From: Bacteroidota bacterium
Lineage (GTDB): Bacteria > Bacteroidota > Bacteroidia > J057
NCBI GenBank assembly: GCA_963169475.1
Contig: CAUJFT010000154.1
Span: 1-9,193 of the forward strand
Reading direction: 5' to 3'
Length of the DNA stretch: 9,193 nt
The position numbers and the translations under genes are program-made. The notes under the pieces are model-generated. The model worked only from the letters and a program-made list of their open reading frames with translations. It made no database searches and was not told the origin of the DNA. Shown one piece after another: positions 1 through 7,320 of this stretch. Positions within the stretch are counted from its first letter, which is position 1. Each line of letters begins with the position of its first letter.

Positions 1-284
1 ATGACAGCTTCTTGCTTGTCTGAATCATACCAAGCTGTGGGCAACGTTAAACCGCAAGCCTTATTTATTTTCCCAACAAGTTTTTTAATTTGCGCCTCGG
101 TTACGTTAGCAATAAAAATACCTTTATTAGGTTTGTTTTCATGCGGCTCCGTATATTTATCTTTCTTTTCCCTCTCTCCCTCCCTCCTATCCACTTCCGC
201 CCATTCTTGCTCAAGCGTTTTTGCTTGCTCCTTCTCTGAAGCCCATTGATTTTTTGCCCATGGATTTTTAAAATTCCACGCCAT
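1..284 (-). CDS. Unrecognised charged protein, N-terminal part (runs off window)
   Basis: A minus-strand frame is open from an ATG at 284-282 to the window edge, giving 94 codons with no stop. The protein starts MAWNFKNPWAKNQWASEKEQ. Residues 1-30 contain four Trp (3, 9, 14, 28). Residues 15-55 are highly charged, rich in Glu, Lys and Arg, and probably form a helix or linker. From about residue 53 (NKGIFIANVTEAQIKKL) the composition becomes that of a folded domain. There is no signal peptide, so a cytoplasmic location is likely. I do not recognise the family and assign no function. I prefer this frame to two overlapping ones. One is a minus-strand frame that stops at 101-103. The other is a plus-strand frame over 1-249 that reads like an antisense shadow. 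This frame has ordinary amino-acid composition and continues through the boundary. No clear Shine-Dalgarno precedes the ATG. The next element upstream is the minus-strand terminator-like hairpin at 323-370. Confidence 0.6.
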   Translation of the reverse strand, partial: MAWNFKNPWAKNQWASEKEQAKTLEQEWAEVDRREGEREKKDKYTEPHENKPNKGIFIANVTEAQIKKLVGKINKACGLTLPTAWYDSDKQEAV

Positions 285-322
285 AATTTATACAAAATTT
301 ACTCTACCCGACTTTTTTTAAG

Positions 323-370
323 ATAAAAAAAGGGGTGATTTTGTGTTACAAAACAAAGCAATCACCCCTT
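323..370 (-). terminator. Rho-independent terminator-like hairpin, minus strand
   Basis: Arms 331-340 (AGGGGTGATT) and 360-369 are exact reverse complements, and 330/370 extends the stem to 11 pairs. Read on the minus strand, the stem is followed at once by a run of seven T (read as A in the plus strand before 331), the form of an intrinsic terminator. The loop contains a second, competing 6-bp hairpin (339-344 with 348-353, ACAAAA/TTTTGT). No intact minus-strand gene lies upstream of it now. It may have ended a gene lost when the insertion sequence arrived. Alternatively it belongs to the insertion sequence and blocks read-through. Confidence 0.6.
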
Positions 371-380
371 ATACAAAGTC

Positions 381-878
381 ATGAAGAAATTGTACGATGC
401 AAATTTAAACAGACTATTTCCGTTAAGCAACTTTTTTGAGAAAAAAACAAACTTATCACGTAAGAAATTTATTATTAGTTATTTATTAGGCTTAATTATG
501 GGGCGTAATGTACAATTTTGTGAGGTTGCAGCGCGTATAAACGAAGAGGTAGAGGTGGAATCGAATATTCGGAGGATAGAACGTTTTTCAAGTATTTTGA
601 AGTAGATTTTGTAGATTTTGCTAAATTATTGATGGCATTCTTCCTTTATAAGACTTACAAAATTTGCATTGACAAAACCAAAACTAAAGGTTCTTTATTC
701 AGTAATAAATTAAATATCAATGTACTAACGATTTTTATCGATAATTCAATAGTATTCATATTTAGTACAATTATGTAATGGTAATTCTTCTAATATAATC
801 AATATCGGTCTTTTTTTCTATTTTATCTTGAATTTTCTTTATCCATTGACCCGAAAAACGTTTTTGCTATGTACCTAA
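381..878 (+). pseudogene. IS4-type transposase remnant, frameshifted and truncated
   Basis: The first frame (381-605, 74 codons) reads like the N-terminus of Bacteroidota IS4-type transposases. It has LSRKKFIISYLLGLIMGR, then a basic stretch ending RRIERF. It goes out of register in the T-run at 584-588: restoring one T continues the family pattern as RRIERFFKYFEVDF. The shifted frame (587-778) contains KICIDKT and KLNINVLTIF. These match the family's first catalytic Asp block (ID-R/K-T...NIN-I/V-L). The Asp codon is at 671-673. That frame stops at 776-778. A third frame (780-878) begins GNSSN, like the RGNSNT stretch that follows in intact relatives, but it resembles them only weakly after that. 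The remaining catalytic Asp and Glu are absent, so the element cannot encode a working transposase. No terminal inverted repeats could be found, so the ends of the element are unknown. The family assignment rests on remembered motifs, not a search. Confidence 0.7.
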
Positions 879-896
879 AGCTATTTTATATTTTTG
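863..896 (+). promoter_or_regulatory. Candidate Bacteroidota housekeeping promoter for 1044-7240
   Basis: Bases 889-896 read TATTTTTG, an exact match to the Bacteroidota -7 element TAnnTTTG. A TTTG at 863-866 lies 22 bases upstream, within the spacing reported for the -33 TTG element in flavobacteria. Transcription would begin near 903, leaving a leader of about 140 bases before the small exported protein at 1044. In such AT-rich DNA the match could be chance. Confidence 0.35.
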
Positions 897-1043
897 CGTA
901 AGTCCTAGTTTTTATCCTCATACCACTTCATTTTCCATATTTTTATTCTAAAATTTGGTTTACAATTTTAAACCGCTTAAATTGTCGGCGTTTTTTATCT
1001 GTTATTAAAAATAATCTAACGTCAATTAAATCATATTTTAGTT
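879..1043. other. AT-rich spacer before the adhesin locus
   Basis: No coding frame is visible here. A short inverted repeat, GGTTTA (957-962) and TAAACC (969-974), is the only structure seen. It is too short to call a regulatory site. The spacer would be the leader of the downstream transcript if the promoter at 863-896 is real. The right end of the transposon remnant may also lie here, but no terminal repeat is recognisable. Confidence 0.4.
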
Positions 1044-1316
1044 ATGCAAAAATCGTTTTTATTTATTTTATTTTTTGGGGCAATTGTAGCGTATGGACAA
1101 AGTTCAAAGCCTATTACCTCTCCTCACCGACCAACGCTAACCGCTAATAATCCTTCACAGCCACCTTTGGAAGAGCAAATCGCACAATTAGAGGCTAAAA
1201 AAATAAGCCTTTCAAAAACTTATGCTCCGGAGTCTCCAGAGATGAAGAAGGTGGACCTATTGCTTGAACAAAAAAAGAGGCTATTGAAACAAAAGAACGA
1301 TCGAACCCGCAAGTAG
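1044..1316 (+). CDS. Small exported coiled-coil protein
   Basis: This encodes 90 residues. Residues 1-18 form a signal peptide: a short basic start, the hydrophobic run FLFILFFGAIVA, and probable cleavage after AYG before Gln19, a typical Bacteroidota pattern. Residues 20-42 are a Pro/Ser/Thr-rich linker. Residues 42-88 are strongly helical and charged (LEEQIAQLEAKKISL, then EMKKVDLLLEQKKRLLKQ), which suggests a coiled coil ending in a basic tail. The central Y-PESPEMKKV phrase loosely recalls the coiled-coil part of polysaccharide chain-length proteins, but that resemblance is too weak to name it. The mature protein of about 72 residues would be periplasmic or secreted. The ATG follows an AT-rich leader with no Shine-Dalgarno, as is common in this phylum. 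The gene ends 74 bases before the giant adhesin with no terminator visible between them, so co-transcription is likely. A role as an accessory to the adhesin is only an inference from position. Confidence 0.7.
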   Translation: MQKSFLFILFFGAIVAYGQSSKPITSPHRPTLTANNPSQPPLEEQIAQLEAKKISLSKTYAPESPEMKKVDLLLEQKKRLLKQKNDRTRK

Positions 1317-1390
1317 CTCCTACAAAACCACTATAAAATTCAAATCATTATTTTTCGTCCTAACAATTATAAACTATATAAAGATTAACG

Positions 1391-4300
1391 ATGAGATATA
1401 TTAAATTACTTTTATTTATCACCTGCCTTCTATTAGCCATTGTTGTAAATGCACAAGGGGCTTCTTGCGCTACAATGGAGGGATTTTGTACTAGTTCGGG
1501 AACCACTTTTATGGCTGGAACTAATCAACCAGACGCAAGCACAGTGGACCCCGGCAACAATTACGGCTGCTTATTCACAAGCCCAAATCCCGCATGGTAT
1601 TTTATTGAAATAGACAACCCGGGTGCCATTCAAATAACCTTAACCAACTCCGCAGGAGCAGATATTGATTTTGCACTTTGGGGACCCTTTGCTAATCTAG
1701 CACAAGCACAGCTATCTTGTGGCACTTACGGAACCCCAGCAGATTGTAGTTATAGTATCGCAGCAACCGAAGTTGTAAGTGTCCCTGTATCTACGACAGG
1801 TCAAGTTTATGTCCTCCTAATTACCAACTACGATAATTTGATTACCAATATTTCTGCTAACCAAACGGGAGGTGCAGGCTCTACCAATTGTAATGTATTG
1901 TGCGGAACGGTGGGGTTTGATATTGTTACAGCAGGTCCCTATACTTGTGATGAAACCCAAGTAGATCTACTCGCATGGGACGAGGTAACCGCAGGCGGCT
2001 ACATTGCCCCCTCATTTGATTTTGTGGTGCAAACTGATTTCTGGTCTGATATTGATAATTCTGTTTCTTTTTATGAGAATAGTATTGCCCCAGCTAACTT
2101 AGTGGGGGCTTTTGGTATTGGCTCCGTCCCGTTTAGTTCAACATGGACAGTAACCGGAACATATTTTCAAGCCGGCACAACCTACATCGTAGAATGGTGC
2201 GATGCTTTCCCCGACGGGCAATTTCCGTATCAAATTGTAAATAATGCTACAGGTGCAATACTTGCCTCCGGCATTTTCGACCATGATGCTACAGGACAGA
2301 ACTGTTTTACCGTTTCATTTACATTAGGAGGATCGGCGGTATTCTCTGGACCCGGGGTTACAAACAATAATAATGGAAGCGGGAACTTCGACCCTTCTGC
2401 CGTAGGTCCCGGCACCTACCCCATCACTTATTCATGGGACAATGGCGCAAACTGCCAAGGAACTGCCACCCAGAATATCACAGTAACTAACCCTTTTAGC
2501 GCAGCGTGGAATCTTCCTGCTCCTATCTGTAACAACTCTGCACCGATTAATCTAAATACCTTAGTGGCAGGTACACCGGGGGGCGTATGGACAGGAACGG
2601 GGGTAACGGGAAGTACATTTGACCCAGCAGGATTAAATGGTTCCTATGCAATTACCTACACCGTAGGAGCTTCTGCCTTGTGTCAAGATGTATTAACCCA
2701 AAACATTCAGGTTAATATTCCCCCCTTAGCAGATTTTAGTTACAACGGAGCGAGCTTCTGTCAGTCGGACCCCGACCCTATCCTCACTATAGGACCAGGC
2801 GCAACAGGCGGAACATTTACTTCTACTCCTGCGCTTGGAGGGCTTTCTACTAATGGCAACATATCCCTTGCAGCGAGTGTACCAGGGTCTTATACAATAA
2901 CTAATACCGTAATTGTTGGAGGGTGTAGTGCTACCTTTTCTACCCCCATTACAATTATTGCTGCGCCCAATGCCGAATTTGTCTATGACAATACCGCCTA
3001 TTGCATTACAGGGTTAGCACCAATATTATCTCATAACGCGGGAGGTACAAATGGAGTATATACCGCTACTCCCGTAGGGCTTTCTCTCAACGCTGCCACT
3101 GGCGATATCAACCTCGCTGCAAGTACTCCCGGTACCTACACAGTAACCAATTCCATAACCATAGGAACATGTACTGATACCGAATCATTTGTAGTAACCA
3201 TTACAGGTAGTCCTGATGCTACTTTCAGTTACAATGGTACTACTTTCTGTGAAACAGACCCTGACCCCATATTGACAATGGCTCCGGGTGCATTAGTAGG
3301 TACTTTTACCTCCGTCCCTTCACTTGGAGGTTTATCTACAAATGGAAATATTTCATTAGCGGGTAGCGCACCCGGAACCTACACGATTACTAACACCGTT
3401 AATATTGGGGGGTGTATCGGGACTTTCTCCCTACCCATTACAATCATCACTGCTCCAAATGCCGAATTTGTTTATGATAATACCGCTTATTGTCAAAATG
3501 GAGCAATAGCACCTATATTATCTCACAACGCAGGTGGAGTAGATGGAGTATATACCGCAACGCCGGCAGGGCTTTCTCTAAATGCAGCTACTGGTGCCGT
3601 TAACTTAGCAGCAAGTACTCCCGGTACCTATACCGTGAGCAATACCGTTACCGCAGGAAGCTGTAGCGATGTAGAATCTTTTACAATCACCATCAATCCT
3701 ACTCCTGACGCTACCTTTAGCTACAACGTAGCCACGTTTTGCCTTAGTGGTGCAGACCCTATATTACAAATAGGAGCAGGCGCAACCGCAGGTACTTTCA
3801 CTTCCGTACCTCCTCTTTCTGGACTTGCACCCAATGGAAACATCTCTCTTGCAGCAAGTACACAAGGAAGTTACGCCATTACCAATACCGTAACACTCTT
3901 AGGATGTACCAACGCTTATACATTTAACATTACACTGACAAATTCTCCCAATGCAGAATTTGTCTATGATAATACAAGTTATTGCCAAAGCGGAAGTAAT
4001 CCTATCTTATCACATAATGCTGGCGGAACAGATGGGACATATACCGCAACACCTGCCGGGCTTTCTCTTAACCCTACTAACGGTTCCATTAATCTTGCCG
4101 CAAGTACTCCTAATACTTATACCGTTACGAATACTATTACGGTAGCCGGCTGCCCTACTGCAACCCATCAGTTTACCGTAACGATTATTGCTAATCCCAA
4201 TGCAGAATTTAGCTATGCTTCCGCTTCTGTATGTCAAACATCAGGGACTCTCACCCCCTTGCATACCGGCGGGGGAGTGGACGGAGTATATACCGTAATC

Positions 4301-7240
4301 GTAGGGACAGGGTTGATTATTAATGCTTCAACCGGTGTGATTACTCCCGCAACAAGCCTTCCCGGTACTTATACCATTCAGAACACGGTGAGTGGATTAG
4401 GAGTATGCCCGGACGATGTTCATACATTTGTCATTACCATTAGCACGCCAGGTAATGCAGCATTTGACTATGGTACTTCTATCTTCTGTGCTAGTGGTAC
4501 TAATCCTATACCCGGACATCCAAACGGTGGGACAAATGGTACTTATACCGCCTCACCAGCAGGGCTTTCTATTAATGGAATTACGGGGGTAATAAATTTA
4601 GCAACGAGTACCCCCGGCACTTATACCGTAACGAATACTGTTGCCCCAAATGGAGGGTGCCTTGCTGCTACCTTCTCACAAACAATCACCGTTACTACTA
4701 ACCCTAATGCAGAGTTTTCTTATCCCCTCACCGCCTATTGCCAAAACGGAGTGAATCCTCTCCCCGTACACCTTAATGGAGGAACCAACGGTACCTATAC
4801 TGCTTCCCCCGCGGGCTTATCCTTGAACGCCTCTACAGGACAGATTAACCTTGCCGCAAGTACTCCGGGTGTTTATACTGTTACAAATACGATTCCCGCT
4901 GCTAATGGTTGCCTTGCCTCTGTATTTTCAGTACCTGTAACAATTACACCCGCTCCTGATGCTTCATTTTCGTATGGAGCAAGTGCCTTCTGTCAAACGG
5001 GAGGAAATAACCCTTCCCCTGGACACCCAAATGGAGGGACTGACGGAACCTATACCGCAACACCAACAGGACTTTCCATTAATCCGGCAACGGGGGAGAT
5101 AAATCTTGCTACAAGTACACCCGGTGTCTATACTGTTACCAATACAGTAGCGGGGGCAGCCGGTTGTTCCGCTTCTACTCATTCTGAACAGATTACTATT
5201 ACCGCCCCACAGAATGCAGCGTTTACCTATGGTTCTAATGCTTTCTGCCAAACAAGTGGTACAAACCCTACGGTCTCTCACCCCAATGGAGGAACAGACG
5301 GAACTTATGCCTATACAATTGTAACGGGAACCGGCACCCTTTCCCTCAACCCTTCAACCGGAGAGATTAATCTCGCTGCAAGCACTCCCGGTGTATATCA
5401 AGTTACCAATACCTTAGCCGCCGCTGGTGGTTGTGCCGGAGAAACCCATTCTCAAGTTATCGTTATCTCTCCTTCTCCAATTGCTGACTTTACCTATGAT
5501 ACCAGCTCTTATTGTATGGGAGGAAATAATCCGATATTATCTTTTGCAACGGGAGCTTCTGCCGGTACATTTAGCTATACTTCCTCTACGGGAGGAACCT
5601 TGTCTTTAGACCCGGCAACGGGATACATAAACCTTAGCGCAAGTGGACCAGGTACCTATACTATCACTAACACCATTGCCGCTGCTGGTGGGTGTGCTGC
5701 TGTCTCCGCTTCTCAAACCATCACTATTACCAACGCTCCAGATGCGGAGTTTCAATACGATGCCACCGCATATTGCACTAACTCCTCTAATCCGGTACTT
5801 TCCCATACAACCGGGGTGGACGGAACCTATAGTTACATCGTATTAAGCGGAGGCTCTACTCTCGGACTTGACCCTAATACCGGTGCAATAAACCTTGCAG
5901 TTAGTAACTTTGGAACTTACCAAATTACCAATACCATTCCGGCTTCTGGGGGCTGTCCCGCTGTAACTTATAGTCAAGTAGTCGTTATTCAGGCTTCGCC
6001 AGATGCTCAATTTAGTTATGATAATACCCTTTATTGTGGAATATCTAATATCCCAATTGTGATGCATAATTCGGGAGTAAATGGTACCTATACCTATACC
6101 GTTATTTCCGGAGGACCTACTCTACTACTTAATTCAGTTACAGGCTCAATAGACTTAACTTTGAGTAATCCCGGTACTTATCAGATAACCAATACTGTTT
6201 CTGGAGGCGGGTGTCCTGATGCTGTGCATACCTTTACGATTACTTACGCTAACCCACCTACAGCAGATATTAGTCCGTCAGGTTCAATAGATATATGTAC
6301 TTTTGGTAATACCACTTTTACAGGTACCGGCGGTACAGCCTACCTTTGGCTTAACTACAATAGCTCTATGGGTATAGTAACCGACACCCTTATGGCTACT
6401 ACTGCTGGCAATTACTCCGTAATAGCCTATACAACCGAAGGATGTGCTGATACGTCAGCAGTAGTCGTAGTAACTAACAATAATGCCCCTTCTGCTGACC
6501 TTATGAGTGGTCCCATGACTATCTGCCCTGGCCAATCCGTTACTATACTTGCGCAAGGTTCTGGAAACTCCTTCGGCTGGCTTCAGAATGGTATAAGTAT
6601 TCCGGGTGCAAACGGAAATGCGCTGAATGTACAGACTGCCGGCATTTACTCATTTGTATCCGCTAATTATTGTGGTACTGACACTACTTCTGTAATCATA
6701 ACAGAAAGTACCGGACCTCAAGCTGACTTCTTCTATGAACCCTCTTCGCCCATATATACCGGAAATGAAGTGAGCTTCACCGACCAAAGTATTAGCGGGG
6801 CAGTTTGGGCATGGGATTTTGGAAATGGAGGCAACTCAACCCTTCAAAATCCGGACTACACCTTTGGCAATCCGGGTACTTATCCCGTTACGGTAATTGT
6901 TACTGATGCCTTCGGATGTACAGATACTGCCCTGAAATTCCTTAACGTAACAGTGTTCGCCATAGACTCCTTGTTTATCCCCAATATCTTTACGCCAAAC
7001 GCAGATGGCTCACACGATGAGTTTGTAATTGATGCAAGCGGATTCGATAGCTATCAACTCAGAGTATTTAACCGTTGGGGTGCAAAAGTATTTGAGACAA
7101 AAGACCCCTCTGTTAGATGGAACGGGTATAATTTAAATGGAGCGGTTTGCGCTGAAGGGGTTTATTTCTACGCACTAACCTTAAAAGATACCTCTGGAAA
7201 AGAATTAGTTCGCGACGGACATGTAACGCTAATGCGTTAG
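1391..7240 (+). CDS. Giant T9SS-secreted repeat adhesin with gliding-motility-associated C-terminal domain
   Basis: This encodes 1949 residues. Residues 1-21 are a signal peptide, cleaved after VNA before Gln22. Residues 26-167 form a PPC-like domain seen at the front of many such proteins (YGCLFTSPNPAWYFIEI, then DIDFALWGPF). Residues 168-366 are a Cys-containing region I cannot name. Residues 369-445 are Ig-like. Residues 446-1623 are fourteen tandem Ig-like repeats of 81-89 residues. Residues 1624-1776 hold two more Ig-like segments. Residues 1777-1856 are a PKD domain (WAWDFGNGG...NPGTYPVTVIVTD). Residues 1857-1949 are the CHU_C-type domain (IPNIFTPNADG, LRVFNRWGAKVFE, GVYFYALTL). In this family that last domain directs export through the type IX system and surface attachment or release. 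The protein has no enzyme motif. Such proteins act as adhesins, matrix components or gliding-related surface filaments, and adhesion is my inference here. The gene is visibly richer in GC than its flanks. The ATG at 1391 is the only start directly before a signal peptide. Confidence 0.92.
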   Translation: MRYIKLLLFITCLLLAIVVNAQGASCATMEGFCTSSGTTFMAGTNQPDASTVDPGNNYGCLFTSPNPAWYFIEIDNPGAIQITLTNSAGADIDFALWGPFANLAQAQLSCGTYGTPADCSYSIAATEVVSVPVSTTGQVYVLLITNYDNLITNISANQTGGAGSTNCNVLCGTVGFDIVTAGPYTCDETQVDLLAWDEVTAGGYIAPSFDFVVQTDFWSDIDNSVSFYENSIAPANLVGAFGIGSVPFSSTWTVTGTYFQAGTTYIVEWCDAFPDGQFPYQIVNNATGAILASGIFDHDATGQNCFTVSFTLGGSAVFSGPGVTNNNNGSGNFDPSAVGPGTYPITYSWDNGANCQGTATQNITVTNPFSAAWNLPAPICNNSAPINLNTLVAGTPGGVWTGTGVTGSTFDPAGLNGSYAITYTVGASALCQDVLTQNIQVNIPPLADFSYNGASFCQSDPDPILTIGPGATGGTFTSTPALGGLSTNGNISLAASVPGSYTITNTVIVGGCSATFSTPITIIAAPNAEFVYDNTAYCITGLAPILSHNAGGTNGVYTATPVGLSLNAATGDINLAASTPGTYTVTNSITIGTCTDTESFVVTITGSPDATFSYNGTTFCETDPDPILTMAPGALVGTFTSVPSLGGLSTNGNISLAGSAPGTYTITNTVNIGGCIGTFSLPITIITAPNAEFVYDNTAYCQNGAIAPILSHNAGGVDGVYTATPAGLSLNAATGAVNLAASTPGTYTVSNTVTAGSCSDVESFTITINPTPDATFSYNVATFCLSGADPILQIGAGATAGTFTSVPPLSGLAPNGNISLAASTQGSYAITNTVTLLGCTNAYTFNITLTNSPNAEFVYDNTSYCQSGSNPILSHNAGGTDGTYTATPAGLSLNPTNGSINLAASTPNTYTVTNTITVAGCPTATHQFTVTIIANPNAEFSYASASVCQTSGTLTPLHTGGGVDGVYTVIVGTGLIINASTGVITPATSLPGTYTIQNTVSGLGVCPDDVHTFVITISTPGNAAFDYGTSIFCASGTNPIPGHPNGGTNGTYTASPAGLSINGITGVINLATSTPGTYTVTNTVAPNGGCLAATFSQTITVTTNPNAEFSYPLTAYCQNGVNPLPVHLNGGTNGTYTASPAGLSLNASTGQINLAASTPGVYTVTNTIPAANGCLASVFSVPVTITPAPDASFSYGASAFCQTGGNNPSPGHPNGGTDGTYTATPTGLSINPATGEINLATSTPGVYTVTNTVAGAAGCSASTHSEQITITAPQNAAFTYGSNAFCQTSGTNPTVSHPNGGTDGTYAYTIVTGTGTLSLNPSTGEINLAASTPGVYQVTNTLAAAGGCAGETHSQVIVISPSPIADFTYDTSSYCMGGNNPILSFATGASAGTFSYTSSTGGTLSLDPATGYINLSASGPGTYTITNTIAAAGGCAAVSASQTITITNAPDAEFQYDATAYCTNSSNPVLSHTTGVDGTYSYIVLSGGSTLGLDPNTGAINLAVSNFGTYQITNTIPASGGCPAVTYSQVVVIQASPDAQFSYDNTLYCGISNIPIVMHNSGVNGTYTYTVISGGPTLLLNSVTGSIDLTLSNPGTYQITNTVSGGGCPDAVHTFTITYANPPTADISPSGSIDICTFGNTTFTGTGGTAYLWLNYNSSMGIVTDTLMATTAGNYSVIAYTTEGCADTSAVVVVTNNNAPSADLMSGPMTICPGQSVTILAQGSGNSFGWLQNGISIPGANGNALNVQTAGIYSFVSANYCGTDTTSVIITESTGPQADFFYEPSSPIYTGNEVSFTDQSISGAVWAWDFGNGGNSTLQNPDYTFGNPGTYPVTVIVTDAFGCTDTALKFLNVTVFAIDSLFIPNIFTPNADGSHDEFVIDASGFDSYQLRVFNRWGAKVFETKDPSVRWNGYNLNGAVCAEGVYFYALTLKDTSGKELVRDGHVTLMR
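2726..6259 (+). repeat. Fourteen tandem 81-89-residue Ig-like repeats inside the adhesin gene
   Basis: Units start at 2726, 2969, 3215, 3458, 3707, 3950, 4199, 4454, 4706, 4958, 5213, 5480, 5741 and 6002, and the last ends at 6259. Their lengths are 81, 82, 81, 83, 81, 83, 85, 84, 84, 85, 89, 87, 87 and 86 residues. The common pattern is a start like NAEFSY, a Cys near position 12, a glycine-rich turn, G-T-Y/F-T, GLSLN-ATG-INLAAS, PGTYTVTNT, a second Cys after a Gly-rich turn, and an ITI strand ending in Pro. Two Cys per unit suggest one disulfide each. Units 1-6 alternate between two subtypes. Units 11-14 carry about four extra residues before the GTLSL strand. Silent sites differ widely between units, so the array is not freshly copied, although short exact matches remain (3119-3138 equals 3611-3630). 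Confidence 0.93.
6959..7240 (+). other. T9SS sorting domain (CHU_C, gliding-motility-associated type) coding segment
   Basis: The last 93 residues match the gliding-motility-associated C-terminal domain: IPNIFTPNADGSHDEF, then YQLRVFNRWGAKVFE, WNGYNLNG, EGVYFYALTL and a final GHVTLMR. In this family the segment is recognised by the type IX outer-membrane machinery. The usual GDGNND turn is ADGSHD here, a mild variation. Proteins with this domain class often work with a PorP/SprF-type membrane protein encoded next door, but none is seen in this window. Confidence 0.9.
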
Positions 7241-7283
7241 GATTATAAGATAATATCCTTCATTTTTTTGAATTTTTAAATGT

Positions 7284-7318
7284 ATATCCTCTGATTTCTC
7301 AATCAGAGGATATTTTTT
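7284..7318 (+). terminator. Intrinsic terminator of the adhesin gene
   Basis: A perfect 13-bp stem (7284-7296 with 7301-7313, ATATCCTCTGATT and its complement) closes a 4-base loop and is followed by a run of T to 7318. It lies 44 bases after the adhesin stop codon, on the same strand, and should end that transcript. Confidence 0.9.
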
Positions 7319-7320
7319 GT

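Noticed and set aside
1..249. Plus-strand open frame of 82 codons at the left edge
   Set aside because: It is Ser/Leu/Phe-rich low-quality protein text with a stretch of repeated SLSPSLL type. It lies antisense to the longer minus-strand frame starting at 284, which has normal composition and continues past the window edge.
1418..1432. Possible lipoprotein signal (FITC at residues 9-12 of the adhesin)
   Set aside because: The Cys lies in the middle of the hydrophobic core, too early for a lipobox, and a standard cleavage site (VNA before Gln22) follows.
4964..5281. Minus-strand frame of 105 codons inside the adhesin gene
   Set aside because: This and the other minus-strand and shifted frames within 2230-6067 recur because the repeats recur. 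They have Cys/Arg/Ser-rich text unlike any family and are shadows of the main frame.
2726..6259. CRISPR array or simple DNA satellite as an explanation of the repeats
   Set aside because: Units are about 243-267 bases, in one continuous reading frame and diverged at silent sites. There are no short identical repeats with spacers, so they are protein domain repeats.
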